11,204 nucleotides of DNA from positions 1 to 11,204 of the forward strand of contig JAIRVC010000376.1 in assembly GCA_031254095.1 (NCBI GenBank), in the 5' to 3' direction. This stretch comes from Acidobacteriota bacterium (GTDB lineage Bacteria; Acidobacteriota; UBA6911). The stretch's first letter is position 1. Each line of letters starts with the position of its first letter. The translations under genes were made by a program, and so were the position numbers. This document shows positions 1 through 7,869 of this stretch, piece after piece. The notes beneath the pieces are model-generated. The model was not told the DNA's origin and did not search any database. It was given only the letters and a program-made list of their open reading frames with translations.

Positions 1-1080
1 CGGCGCGCGCTCGAAACAGGGAAAAAGGAAAAAACATCGCGCGCGCATGTTATCGTCACGCAGGATCCGCGTTTTTCACGGACTATCGAACTGTCGGCGC
101 AGGCCGCCGAAAGCTCCGCGACTGTTTTAATAGAAGCGGAGAGCGGCACGGGGAAAGAACTGCTCGCCCGTATGATTCACGACAGGAGTCCGCGGCGGTC
201 GAAACCGTTTGTAGCTATAAACTGCGCGGCGCTGCCTGAAAATTTGTTGGAAAGCGAACTGTTCGGTTATGAAAAAGGTTCGTTTACCGGCGCGACCATT
301 TCCAAGCCGGGCAAATTTGAACTGGCAGACGGCGGGACGCTGCTGCTGGACGAAATCGGCGAAATGGCCCCCATTCTTCAGGCGAAACTCCTGCGCGTAT
401 TGCAGGAAAAAGAAGTAGACCGCATCGGCGGCCGCGCCCCGGTTCCGATTGACGTGCGCGTCATCGCAACGACAAACCGCGACCTTCTGGCTTTGTCGAA
501 ACAGGGCGAATTCCGGGAAGACCTCTACTACAGGCTGAATGTGGTGAGGCTAAACATTCCGCCATTACGTGAACGTTCGAGCGATATTCCGCTTCTTGCC
601 GACTTTTTTTGCAAACGTTACGGCCTGGAGTCCGGCCGCAGCGAATTGAGCGTAAATACAAAGGCCATTGAACAGCTTTGTTCGCATTCCTGGCCCGGAA
701 ATGTTCGTGAGCTTGAAAACGCGATTCAGCGTGCCGCCGCTCTTTCGACCGGTTCCGTAATTGATGTCCCGGATATTTTCCTTTCAGAACCGGCGGAATT
801 TGCCGGACCGTATACCGCGCCGAGCTGTGCGCCAAACAATGACGAACAGTGCGCTTCGGTGTCTTTGGAAGAAAAGCAGAGTCTTTCTTCCGGCATGACG
901 ATGCGTGAAATGGAAAAGCGGCTTATTTGCCAGACGCTGGCGGATACCGGCGGCAACCGGACGCGCGCCGCGCGCTCGCTTGGAATAAGCCTGCGCACGC
1001 TGCGTAACAAATTGAACGAATTTGGATTAGCAGTACGCGACAAAGAGGCAAATTCTGCCCATTTGGCCGCGTCTTTTTGA
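1..1080 (+). CDS. Sigma-54-dependent flagellar transcriptional activator, FlbD/FlrC type (5' partial)
   Basis: Reading frame 1 is open from the first base, so the true start lies upstream; the in-frame ATG at 172 falls inside the AAA+ domain, after the Walker A loop, and cannot be the start. Visible parts: a short linker, Walker A loop ESGTGKE (about 139-159), sigma-54 contact loop GSFTGA (277-294), Walker B GGTLLLDE (331-354), the R-finger-containing region [16 protein letters not shown] at about 505-550, WPGNVREL at about 691-714, and a C-terminal Fis-type helix-turn-helix around [13 protein letters not shown] (about 952-1005). Such proteins use ATP hydrolysis to remodel sigma-54 RNA polymerase at -24/-12 promoters. 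The HTH and the GKFE segment after the contact loop resemble flagellar activators FlbD/FlrC. A receiver domain would be expected upstream but cannot be seen. Oddities: Ala replaces the first Gly of Walker A, and the loop is GSFTGA rather than GAFTGA. Its position ahead of a sigma-54 promoter for flgB suggests it controls this operon (inference). Confidence 0.93.
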   Translation, partial: RRALETGKKEKTSRAHVIVTQDPRFSRTIELSAQAAESSATVLIEAESGTGKELLARMIHDRSPRRSKPFVAINCAALPENLLESELFGYEKGSFTGATISKPGKFELADGGTLLLDEIGEMAPILQAKLLRVLQEKEVDRIGGRAPVPIDVRVIATTNRDLLALSKQGEFREDLYYRLNVVRLNIPPLRERSSDIPLLADFFCKRYGLESGRSELSVNTKAIEQLCSHSWPGNVRELENAIQRAAALSTGSVIDVPDIFLSEPAEFAGPYTAPSCAPNNDEQCASVSLEEKQSLSSGMTMREMEKRLICQTLADTGGNRTRAARSLGISLRTLRNKLNEFGLAVRDKEANSAHLAASF

Positions 1081-1084
1081 TCAC

Positions 1085-1120
1085 ATGTTGAATATGGTTT
1101 TCCCGGTGAAAACAAAACAT
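1085..1120. promoter_or_regulatory. Inverted repeat, possible activator (enhancer) binding site
   Basis: GTTTTC (1097-1102) and GAAAAC (1108-1113) form a perfect inverted repeat around CCGGT. An outer pair, ATGTT (1085-1089) and AACAT (1116-1120), extends the symmetry imperfectly. The centre lies about 134 bases upstream of the -24 element at 1238-1239, a usual distance for enhancer sites of sigma-54 activators. It could instead be a weak hairpin at the end of the regulator gene, though no T tract follows it. The binding role is inference. Confidence 0.35.
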
Positions 1121-1175
1121 ATGAAAATGTCAGATATTTTGTTTTTCTTTAAAACATTGCGAATAAAGAGCTTTT

Positions 1176-1209
1176 GCGGCGTTTCTCCCTTCGCCGCGCC
1201 GCTGTTTTT
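1176..1209 (+). terminator. Weak candidate terminator after the regulator gene
   Basis: GCGGCG (1176-1181) and CGCCGC (1192-1197) can pair around a 10-base loop, and a T5 run follows at 1205-1209. The T run begins seven bases past the stem, so this is a poor intrinsic terminator. It lies between the regulator stop and the flgB promoter, where a terminator would make sense, but it may be chance pairing in a GC-rich patch. Confidence 0.22.
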
Positions 1210-1236
1210 CGCAAATGTAAGGTACATTCCCGATAG

Positions 1237-1251
1237 TGGAACAGGGGTTGC
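1237..1251 (+). promoter_or_regulatory. Sigma-54 (-24/-12) promoter of the flgB operon
   Basis: The stretch TGGAACAGGGGTTGC matches the sigma-54 consensus TGGCACG-N4-TTGC at the key positions: GG at 1238-1239 and GC at 1250-1251, with the required spacing. T follows the GC, as in many such promoters. The expected start of transcription is near 1263, giving a leader of about 38 bases before flgB. A sigma-54 activator is encoded immediately upstream, which supports the call. Confidence 0.8.
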
Positions 1252-1283
1252 TTTCATAAGTGATGGCCTGTTTCGGGCTAAAT

Positions 1284-1295
1284 AGGAGAACGGAG
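1284..1295 (+). promoter_or_regulatory. Double Shine-Dalgarno site for flgB
   Basis: AGGAGAA (1284-1290) is followed at once by CGGAG (1291-1295). The second GGAG sits five bases before the ATG at 1301 and fixes the start. Two consecutive purine cores ahead of the first operon gene would allow strong translation (inference). Confidence 0.6.
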
Positions 1296-1300
1296 AAAAA

Positions 1301-1723
1301 ATGTACCTGGATTTGTTTGGAAGTAAAACACTTAACGCGATGGAAGGCTATTTGGGCCGCCTCTCGCAACGTCAACAGATAGTCGCGTCAAACCTTGCGA
1401 ATATCGACACTCCCGGTTACAAAACCAAAGATATTTCATTTCACGCGACCATTGATGAACTGCTCACCGAACAGAGTTCCGGCGGACACCTGCGGATGAC
1501 GCGGGAGCGGCACATCGAAGCCGAACCTTACGGTCCCACGAACAACATGGTTTTTGAACCGCAGGGGCTGATCGAGCGTGCCGACAAGAACAACGTGGAT
1601 ATCGACTGGGAAATGATGAAGCTGAGCGAAACCTCGTTTGGATATTCAATGATGACGCAGTTGCTGCGCGGGAAATATCAAAAGCTTTCGACCAGCATCA
1701 ATGAAGGGAGTTCGTCGCGATGA
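1301..1723 (+). CDS. flgB: Flagellar proximal rod protein FlgB
   Basis: A 140-residue protein, the normal length for FlgB. Near the N-terminus is the signature of flagellar axial proteins, SNLANIDTPGYK (about residues 30-41), and the C-terminus has the long helix typical of rod subunits (MMKLSETSFGYSMMTQLL region). FlgB is exported by the flagellar type III system without a cleaved signal peptide and builds the proximal rod next to FliE and the MS ring. The ATG is preceded by a strong double ribosome binding site and a sigma-54 promoter, making this the first gene of the operon. Its TGA overlaps the ATG of flgC (ATGA), so the two are probably translationally coupled. Confidence 0.95.
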   Translation: MYLDLFGSKTLNAMEGYLGRLSQRQQIVASNLANIDTPGYKTKDISFHATIDELLTEQSSGGHLRMTRERHIEAEPYGPTNNMVFEPQGLIERADKNNVDIDWEMMKLSETSFGYSMMTQLLRGKYQKLSTSINEGSSSR

Positions 1724-2157
1724 GCATAATGACAATGATGGAAATTGGAGCTTCCGGGCTTACGGCTCAACGCCGCAGGCTGGAAGTGATGGTCAGCAAC
1801 CTTGTAAACGCCAATACGACCCAGCCGCAGGGCGTGGAGCCGTACAGGCGTAAAGACGTAGTGTTTTCCGCGGTGGATATGAAGAATCCCATGGGAGCTT
1901 CATTCGGATCAATGTTCGACAACGCCGTGAAAGGCGTGAAGATCCACGAAGTCGTGTCCGATCAGAGCGATCCTGTCATGCGTTACGAACCCGGCCATCC
2001 GCACGCCGATGAACGGGGATATGTCGCGTATCCCAATGTCAACGCTCTGGAGGAAATGGTCAACGTAATGTCGGCGACGCGTTCCTACGAAGCCAATCTG
2101 CAAGCGGTCGGCATGGCAAAGGATATGTTGCAGCGCACACTTGATATTCTGAGATAG
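1720..2157 (+). CDS. flgC: Flagellar proximal rod protein FlgC
   Basis: A 145-residue protein, usual for FlgC. The N-terminal rod motif appears as SNLVNANTTQ followed by VEPYRRKDVVF (about residues 26-49). The conserved C-terminal region is GYVAYPNVNALEEMVNVM then ATRSYEANLQAV, ending in the helix LQRTLDILR. It forms the proximal rod with FlgB and FlgF and is secreted by the flagellar export apparatus. The start ATG overlaps the flgB stop by four bases, and fliE follows after ten bases, with the fliE ribosome binding site overlapping the flgC stop codon. Confidence 0.96.
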   Translation: MSIMTMMEIGASGLTAQRRRLEVMVSNLVNANTTQPQGVEPYRRKDVVFSAVDMKNPMGASFGSMFDNAVKGVKIHEVVSDQSDPVMRYEPGHPHADERGYVAYPNVNALEEMVNVMSATRSYEANLQAVGMAKDMLQRTLDILR

Positions 2158-2167
2158 GGGAAACACT

Positions 2168-2473
2168 ATGGAACCGATTAATATAAACCCGATTATTTCC
2201 GATCTTCCGCTTTCCCTCGGCAGCAAGCCTGCGGGCGTGAATGAAGAAGAAAAGACCCGTTTCGGCGCCCTGCTCAAGGACGCCATATCTACCGTTAATG
2301 ACCTGTCGCAGCAGTCCGACCTGGAGATTCGAAAGATCATGACAGGCGAAAGCGATGAGCTGCATACGGCGGTCGTCGCCATGCAAAGGGCGGACTTGTC
2401 GTTTCAGATGATGATGCAGGTTCGTAACAAAATCTTGCAGGCGTATCAGGAAGTTCTGAGAATGCCTGTCTGA
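2168..2473 (+). CDS. fliE: Flagellar hook-basal body complex protein FliE
   Basis: A 101-residue protein, the standard size for FliE. The N-terminal half is variable and short on motifs. The C-terminal half is well conserved: LHTAVVAMQRADLSFQMMM, then VRNK at residues 85-88 and AYQEV at 92-96. FliE sits at the junction between the MS ring (FliF) and the rod (FlgB) and is among the first exported substrates. An AGGGGA site overlapping the flgC stop lies eight or so bases before the ATG. The order flgB-flgC-fliE-fliF is common in many bacteria. Confidence 0.95.
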   Translation: MEPININPIISDLPLSLGSKPAGVNEEEKTRFGALLKDAISTVNDLSQQSDLEIRKIMTGESDELHTAVVAMQRADLSFQMMMQVRNKILQAYQEVLRMPV

Positions 2474-2492
2474 TTATTGAGGAGAATTGCTG

Positions 2493-4262
2493 ATGGCTGT
2501 CAACCGGCCTGATTTCATGAATCAAATACAGGAAATGTGGAGACGCCTCGAGTGGCGGCAGAGGATAACTATAATATCTTTCGCCGCCCTCGGTCTTATT
2601 TTGATCGTGTCGGTGGTTTACTTCATGAACCGCGTGGAGTATCAGACGCTGTATCGCGATCTTAATCCCGAGGACGCGCAGGCGATCGTCGCAAGGCTTG
2701 AAGAAAACCGGCGGGATTTCCGCGTCAGGGGGACTTCAATTCTGGTGGCCGCGCCCAAAGAGGAGATCGACAGAATGCGTCTGGAGCTCTCCGGGGCCGG
2801 GCTTGGCCGCAGCGGCCTCATCGGCTACGAGATTTTTGATAAAAGCCAGTTCGGCATGACCGACTTCACCGAGCAGATCAACTTGCAGCGCGCTCTGGAA
2901 GGGGAACTGGCACGCACGATTTCGCGCCTTTCGGAAATCTCAATGGCTCGCGTCCATATCGTTCTGCCCAGGGATTCTTATTTTGAAGAATCCAGGGAAC
3001 GCGCCAAGGCAAGCGTGTTTCTGACGCTGAAAAGCGGGACGATGGCACTTTCAAAGTCAAGTATTTCTGGAATCAGGGGCGTCGTGGCGGGCGCGGTTCC
3101 GGGTCTTTCCGCGCAAAACGTTTCGATTGTGGATGACGAGGGGCGCGTGCTGGCGGCGTCAGTGGATTCCGGCGATGTGACCCGCACCGATCTTGAGGTG
3201 GAGTTAAGTTTACGCGACCAGGTGGAGAAGGACCTGACGGCCAAAGCCATAGCTATTCTTGAACCGGTTGTCGGCAAGAAAAACGTTCAAGTCAGCACGT
3301 CTGTCGAAATAGAAACCCACGCGACGGAACAGACCGATGAACTGTTTAACCCCAACCCGCCGGCTGTTGTCAGCCACCAGCGGAGCGAGGAGCGCGCGGG
3401 CGGTTCCCTGCAGAATGCGGGAATTCCCGGCACGCAATCCAACGTCGGCGCCGCGGATTCGACGGCCGCTTTGCTGATGGGGCCCGACCGGATGCGGGAA
3501 AGCGAAATCACCAATTACGAAGTCAGCAAGACCGTCCGGCATACGGTTCAGCCAAAAGGCTCCATTCGCCGGCTTTCCGTCGCGGTTACGCTGAACAACA
3601 AAACGGTTATTGAAAGAGGAGAGAACGGAGCCGTCACAACAAAGCTGGAGCCGTTTTCGGAAGACGAACTGGCCGCCTACCGTGAACTTGTGATGGCCGC
3701 CGTCGGATATAACGAACTGCGCGGCGATGTCGTAACTCTCAGAAGCTCGCCGTTTTTCGACGATACCGCGCTGCGCGACACGGGTTCGTTGCCGTGGTAT
3801 GTCTGGCTCCAGAGGCAGGAATACTTTGTACCCGCGATAAAAGTTCTCGCGTTTATTCTTATCTGCCTGGTAGCGTACCTGATCTTTGGCCGTCCGCTGA
3901 AAAAACGCGCCATCCGGGCGATAGACGCTTCCGCGCCTGCGGTTCCGGAACTTCCGCCCGCTGAAGAAAATCTGCTGCTGGAATCTGGAACGGAGCAGGC
4001 GGCTTTAACGGCGGCGGCTGAAGCTGAAGCTTTAGCGGCGGCATTGGCGGAAACGGCAAGCAGGGAACCGGAAACAGAGATGTTTGATATGGAAAACGCA
4101 ACCGAAGAGCAAATCGAAGATATGCTGTCGAACGAAGAAACACTTTTCGGTAAAGATTCCCGCCGGTATGCCGTCATTAAAAAGAAGCTTATTGATAAAG
4201 CCAGGAAAAATCCTGAGCTGATTTCCCAGTTAATCCGTTCAATGATGCAGGAGAAAGCATAA
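2493..4262 (+). CDS. fliF: Flagellar MS-ring protein FliF
   Basis: A 589-residue protein, the usual length. Two membrane segments are visible: residues about 25-45 (ITIISFAALG onward) and about 445-466 (VPAIKVLAFILIC onward). Between them lies the periplasmic part with the YscJ/FliF ring-building domain, including LGRSGLIGYEIFDKSQFG and the following INLQRALEGELARTI. After the second membrane segment comes an Ala/Glu-rich linker (about 485-530) and a conserved C-terminal tail (YAVIKKKLIDKARKNPELI) that binds FliG. FliF forms the MS ring in the inner membrane and houses the export gate. The ATG at 2493 is chosen over the TTG at 2487 because GAGGAG (2479-2484) is then eight bases away instead of two. 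Confidence 0.97.
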   Translation: MAVNRPDFMNQIQEMWRRLEWRQRITIISFAALGLILIVSVVYFMNRVEYQTLYRDLNPEDAQAIVARLEENRRDFRVRGTSILVAAPKEEIDRMRLELSGAGLGRSGLIGYEIFDKSQFGMTDFTEQINLQRALEGELARTISRLSEISMARVHIVLPRDSYFEESRERAKASVFLTLKSGTMALSKSSISGIRGVVAGAVPGLSAQNVSIVDDEGRVLAASVDSGDVTRTDLEVELSLRDQVEKDLTAKAIAILEPVVGKKNVQVSTSVEIETHATEQTDELFNPNPPAVVSHQRSEERAGGSLQNAGIPGTQSNVGAADSTAALLMGPDRMRESEITNYEVSKTVRHTVQPKGSIRRLSVAVTLNNKTVIERGENGAVTTKLEPFSEDELAAYRELVMAAVGYNELRGDVVTLRSSPFFDDTALRDTGSLPWYVWLQRQEYFVPAIKVLAFILICLVAYLIFGRPLKKRAIRAIDASAPAVPELPPAEENLLLESGTEQAALTAAAEAEALAAALAETASREPETEMFDMENATEEQIEDMLSNEETLFGKDSRRYAVIKKKLIDKARKNPELISQLIRSMMQEKA

Positions 4263-4265
4263 ATC

Positions 4266-5285
4266 GTGACGCAAACACAAGCACAACTGACGGGTCCAAA
4301 AAAAGCGGCGATCGTCATGATCCTTTTAGGCGACGAAGCCAGCGCGGGAGTTTTCCGCTGCATGGGAGAAGATGAAATTCAGGAAATCAGCAAAGAGATT
4401 TCCCGGCTTGGCGAAGTTACTCCGGAGACTGCGGACGAAGTGCTGGAGGATTTTTACCGGCTGTCGCTGGCGCAGGCGTTTCTGGCCAGGGGCGGACCGG
4501 ACTATGCCAAAAAGCTGTTGACCAAAGCGTTTGGCGCGGACGCCGCAAAACAGATCGAGGTTCTTAACGCTTCCCTGCAAAACGCCATGGTCGGCCTGGA
4601 TCATCTGCAAAAGGCCGATCCGGTGCAGCTCTCCAGATTTATGCAATCCGAGCAGCCTCAGACGATTGCGCTGGTTCTGGCTCATTTGAGCAACACGCAG
4701 GCGGCGGCGCTTTTAAGTTCGCTTCCCTCCGGCCTGCAGGCTGATGTCGTCATGCGCATGGCTAATCTTGAGCAGATATCGCCGGATGTAATCGGAAAGA
4801 TCACAGCGGTTCTGGAGCAAAAGATACGTTCCCTCGGCGATGACGTCAGCCGCGAATCTTACGGAGGCGTTCGCGCGGTAGCCGAACTTATCAATCGCGT
4901 GGAAGTCAAAACCGCCGCGGGGATACTGGAAAAGATCGAGGAAGAGAAGCCGGATCTTGCGCTGACTATACGGAATTTGATGTTTGTGTTTGACGACGTG
5001 ATGCTGATAGACCCTGCCGGTATACGCGAAATTCTGCAACGCGTGGACAAAAAGGCGCTTGCTCTCGCTCTGAAGGGAACCAGCGAAGAACTGCGCGTGC
5101 AATTCTTCCGCAACATGTCGGCGCGCGCCGTGGAGATGATGAAGGAAGACATGGATGTGCTCGGCCCCGTGAAATTGAAAGACGTCGAGTCGGCGCAGCA
5201 GCAGATTGTCAGCGTCGTGCGTACGCTTGACGAAAGCGGCGTGATTAGTATCAAGGGCGCAGGCAGCGATGAATACGTCAACTAA
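4266..5285 (+). CDS. fliG: Flagellar motor switch protein FliG
   Basis: A 339-residue protein, normal for FliG. It starts with GTG; AGGAG (4249-4253) lies 12 bases upstream and no better start exists near the conserved LTGPKKAAIVM opening. The N-terminal domain binds the FliF tail. The middle domain carries the EHPQ-type motif as EQPQ (residues 129-132), which contacts FliM, and a GG hinge at 200-201. The C-terminal domain has MFVF at 239-242 and the charged torque helix around KGTSEELR to KEDMD (about 270-297), which faces the stator. FliG transmits torque on the cytoplasmic face of the MS ring. Only three bases separate it from fliF, suggesting coupled translation of two partner proteins. 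Confidence 0.97.
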   Translation: MTQTQAQLTGPKKAAIVMILLGDEASAGVFRCMGEDEIQEISKEISRLGEVTPETADEVLEDFYRLSLAQAFLARGGPDYAKKLLTKAFGADAAKQIEVLNASLQNAMVGLDHLQKADPVQLSRFMQSEQPQTIALVLAHLSNTQAAALLSSLPSGLQADVVMRMANLEQISPDVIGKITAVLEQKIRSLGDDVSRESYGGVRAVAELINRVEVKTAAGILEKIEEEKPDLALTIRNLMFVFDDVMLIDPAGIREILQRVDKKALALALKGTSEELRVQFFRNMSARAVEMMKEDMDVLGPVKLKDVESAQQQIVSVVRTLDESGVISIKGAGSDEYVN

Positions 5286-5311
5286 GGTTTCCCGGACAGA
5301 AAAGTGACGAC

Positions 5312-6046
5312 ATGAACTTACGTATAATCAAAAAAGGAGCCGTGAATAACACGGCAATTCAGCCGTTTTTCTTTTCGGAAGGACCCGCGGAACACCGCCC
5401 GGAGCCATACGTATTGCCCGAATTTGCGCCGGCCACGCATGGCCTTCCCGTTGAGGAAGCGCCGAAAATCGCCGCGGAAGAGCATTCGTTTACGGCCGCG
5501 GATATAGAACAGCGGGAAAAAGACGCCTTTGACAGGGGTTTTGGCGAAGGCCGCGCCGAAGGTCATACTGAAGGCCATAGTGAAGGTCTCGCGGAGGGTT
5601 TAAAAACCGGCGAGGAAACCACCGCCGCGCGGATCGAAGAAATGACGAAGGTTTATGCCGGCTCTCTCGCTGAAGTCGCGGCGCTTAAAGACACGCTGCG
5701 CGTTCAGGTGGAGGAAGAGGTTGTTCGTCTGGCTCTGGCCGTCGCCAGGAAAATCATCCATCGTGAAATACAGATCGACCACACGATCATCCATACGCTG
5801 GTTCGCGTCGCGCTGGAGCGCGTCGCGGGAAAATCGGCGGTTGTCGTGCGCCTGAGCCCGGTGGATTACGAATATATGACACGCGAGCATGGAGATATGT
5901 CGAAGAAAGCGGGACGGGAAATCGTATTTGAGTCCGACAATACGCTTACGCAGGGAAGCTGTATGATTCAGACCGAAACCGGCGACATCGACGCGCGCAT
6001 AGAAGAAGAATTTCACGAAGTTGAAAGCTTGTTCTTTGAAGGATAA
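5312..6046 (+). CDS. fliH: Flagellar assembly protein FliH (export ATPase regulator)
   Basis: A 244-residue cytoplasmic protein, within the FliH range. Residues 1-65 are variable; the opening RIIKKGAV resembles other FliH starts. Residues 76-100 form a run of seven glycines spaced every four residues (G76, 80, 84, 88, 92, 96, 100), the GxxxG helix known from FliH. A coiled-coil stretch follows and then the conserved C-terminal domain (VEEEVVRLALAVARKIIHRE, then a VRLSP and DYEYM segment), which binds FliI. FliH holds and restrains the FliI ATPase and links it to the C-ring. The ATG at 5312 lacks a clear ribosome binding site. An in-frame GTG at 5342 has GGAG only two bases before it, too close to be preferred, so the start is moderately uncertain. 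Confidence 0.93.
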   Translation: MNLRIIKKGAVNNTAIQPFFFSEGPAEHRPEPYVLPEFAPATHGLPVEEAPKIAAEEHSFTAADIEQREKDAFDRGFGEGRAEGHTEGHSEGLAEGLKTGEETTAARIEEMTKVYAGSLAEVAALKDTLRVQVEEEVVRLALAVARKIIHREIQIDHTIIHTLVRVALERVAGKSAVVVRLSPVDYEYMTREHGDMSKKAGREIVFESDNTLTQGSCMIQTETGDIDARIEEEFHEVESLFFEG

Positions 6047-6057
6047 CGGGAAATATA

Positions 6058-7383
6058 ATGGGAAACGCGGCGTTCAATCTGGACAGGTACTTCCGCAGGC
6101 TGGATGAAATCGATCCGATAAAAACCATCGGTTCCGTCAAGCGCGCGGTCGGCCTTACCGTCGAATCGCTTGGGCCGCCGGTTTCCGTGGGCGAGCTTTG
6201 TGAAATTTCCACGAGCGATACCGAGGGCGGCATTCCGGCCGAGGTAATCGGCTTTCGCGACAATTACGTTATTTCAATGCCGCTGTACAAAGTGGACGGC
6301 GTGAAGCTGGGCGACAGCGTCGTCTGCCGTGGAAAAAAGGCGGTCATCCCCGTGGGACAGGCGCTCCTTGGCCGCGTGGTGAACGCGCTTGGCGAGCCGA
6401 TAGACGGTCTGGGGCCGATAGACACTACGGCAAAATATCCGGTTTATCCCCCGCAAACCAATCCGCTGCAGCGCAGCAACATAGAACAGCCAATAGGCAC
6501 GGGCATCCGCGCCATAGACAGCCTTCTGACCTGTGGAAAAGGGCAGCGTATAGGAATCTTCGGCGGAAGCGGCGTGGGTAAAAGCACGCTGCTCGGCATG
6601 ATGGCGCGCAGCACGTCTGCGGACATCAGCATTATCGGCCTTGTCGGAGAACGCGGCCGCGAGGTGCGCGGCTTTATTGAAAAGGATCTCGGCGAGGAGG
6701 GATTGAAGCGTTCGGTGGTCGTGGTTTCCACCTCCGACGAGCCGCCGCTTATGCGCATACGCGCGGCGCTTACCGCCACTACGATCGCCGAATATTTTCG
6801 CGATCAGCAAAAAGACGTGCTGCTCGTTATGGATTCGGTAACGCGGTTTGCAATGGCGCAGCGCGAGGTTGGGCTTGCCGCGGGAGAACCGCCGTCTTCC
6901 AAGGGATACACTCCGTCGGTGTTTTCATTGCTTCCGCGCGTTATGGAGCGGGCGGGCAATTTTGTTTCCGGCGGCAGCATTACAGGTTTTTATACCGTGC
7001 TGGTCGAAGGCGACGACATGACCGAACCGATAGCCGATTCCGTGCGCTCGCTGCTTGACGGCCACGTCGTGCTGAACAGGGAACTGGCATGGCGCAATCA
7101 TTACCCGGCGATCGACATTCTTGCCAGCGTCAGCCGTCTCATGGACGCACTGGTTCCGCAGGCGTACCGCGACAGGGCGGGGAAGATCAGGGAATGGCTT
7201 TCCACCTACAATAAGGCGGAAGACATGATCAATATCGGGGCTTACGTAAAGGGAAGCAATCCGAAAATAGATCAGGCGATCAGAAAAATCGACGCCGTTA
7301 ACAGCTTCCTGCGTCAGCGGTATGACGAACATGTCAGTCTTAAGGACGCCTTTGACGGCGTTGAGTGGCTGACTAAGGATTAA
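6058..7383 (+). CDS. fliI: Flagellum-specific export ATPase FliI
   Basis: A 441-residue protein, the family's usual length, related to the F1 beta subunit. Walker A is GGSGVGKST (residues 169-177), the catalytic GERGREV lies at 197-203, Walker B is LLVMDS (255-260), and the signature around GYTPSVFSLLPRVMERAG spans 283-300. The N-terminal beta-barrel domain and the C-terminal helical domain are both complete. FliI forms a hexamer below the export gate and uses ATP hydrolysis to help engage and unfold rod, hook and filament substrates, working with FliH and FliJ encoded on either side. The start is 11 bases after fliH with a weak GGGA site; fliJ follows after four bases. Confidence 0.98.
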   Translation: MGNAAFNLDRYFRRLDEIDPIKTIGSVKRAVGLTVESLGPPVSVGELCEISTSDTEGGIPAEVIGFRDNYVISMPLYKVDGVKLGDSVVCRGKKAVIPVGQALLGRVVNALGEPIDGLGPIDTTAKYPVYPPQTNPLQRSNIEQPIGTGIRAIDSLLTCGKGQRIGIFGGSGVGKSTLLGMMARSTSADISIIGLVGERGREVRGFIEKDLGEEGLKRSVVVVSTSDEPPLMRIRAALTATTIAEYFRDQQKDVLLVMDSVTRFAMAQREVGLAAGEPPSSKGYTPSVFSLLPRVMERAGNFVSGGSITGFYTVLVEGDDMTEPIADSVRSLLDGHVVLNRELAWRNHYPAIDILASVSRLMDALVPQAYRDRAGKIREWLSTYNKAEDMINIGAYVKGSNPKIDQAIRKIDAVNSFLRQRYDEHVSLKDAFDGVEWLTKD

Positions 7384-7387
7384 GGTT

Positions 7388-7828
7388 ATGCCGAAATTCC
7401 GCTTCAGTCTGCAAGCGCTGCTGCGCCGGAGGGAAGACGCGGAACAGACCGCGCGCGACGAAATGATGCTGCGCGTATCGCGTCAGCAGCAGGAACAGCA
7501 GAAGCTTGAGGACCTTAAAAACCGGCGGAATGAAAACGCTTCCGAGATGGCCGCGAAGCAATTGGATAACACGGCATATGACGAGCTTATTTACTACCGC
7601 ATGTATCTCGACCGGCTGGATTACGAAATCGATAACAGCCATAGACGCCTTGTCAGGCTGAGCGCGGAAGTTGAAGTGCAGAGAAAAGTGCTGGTGGAGG
7701 CTTCGAAAAAGCGCAAAACGCTGACTTTGCTGCGTGATAAAAAAGAGAAGGAATTTAAACTGGCATTGGATAAAACCTTTCAAAAGGAAATTGACGATCT
7801 GGTGGTTCTTCGTCATAAGCGTGCGTAG
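7388..7828 (+). CDS. fliJ: Flagellar export protein FliJ
   Basis: A 146-residue, strongly charged and almost wholly helical protein, the right size for FliJ. It opens with KFRFSLQALLRRREDAEQ, close to the usual FliJ start, and continues as a two-stranded antiparallel coiled coil rich in Glu, Arg, Lys and Gln. FliJ sits in the centre of the FliI ring, resembling the gamma subunit of F1, and helps couple ATP use and proton flow to export. Family identity rests mainly on its start, length, coiled-coil character and place directly after fliI, since FliJ sequences diverge widely. The ribosome site is weak (AAGG two bases from the ATG), suggesting coupling to fliI four bases upstream. Confidence 0.92.
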   Translation: MPKFRFSLQALLRRREDAEQTARDEMMLRVSRQQQEQQKLEDLKNRRNENASEMAAKQLDNTAYDELIYYRMYLDRLDYEIDNSHRRLVRLSAEVEVQRKVLVEASKKRKTLTLLRDKKEKEFKLALDKTFQKEIDDLVVLRHKRA

Positions 7829-7854
7829 TGATTAGTGGGCAGTGATCAGTAGGC
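7827..7854. repeat. Two imperfect 14-bp direct repeats at the fliJ stop
   Basis: AGTGATTAGTGGGC (7827-7840) and AGTGATCAGTAGGC (7841-7854) are tandem copies with 12 of 14 bases alike, followed by a partial AG. The first copy overlaps the last two bases of the fliJ stop codon. They fill most of the largest gap in the operon (52 bases) and end 15 bases before the fliK ribosome binding site. No promoter is visible here. Purpose unknown. Confidence 0.6.
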
Positions 7855-7869
7855 AGCAGGATTATTATT

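Noticed and set aside
1085..1285. A 66-codon + strand frame between the regulator and flgB
   Set aside because: It spans the sigma-54 promoter, has no convincing ribosome site, and its product resembles no known family.
2487..4262. TTG start for fliF at 2487
   Set aside because: GAGGAG would be only two bases away; the ATG at 2493 has proper spacing.
3677..4363. 228-codon minus-strand frame opposite fliF and fliG
   Set aside because: It lies antisense to two clear genes and is a by-product of their codon use.
5342..6046. Alternative GTG start for fliH after AAAAAGGAGCC
   Set aside because: The GGAG core is only two bases from the GTG, too close for good initiation, and the FliH-like RIIKKGAV opening would be lost. 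Kept as a minor possibility.
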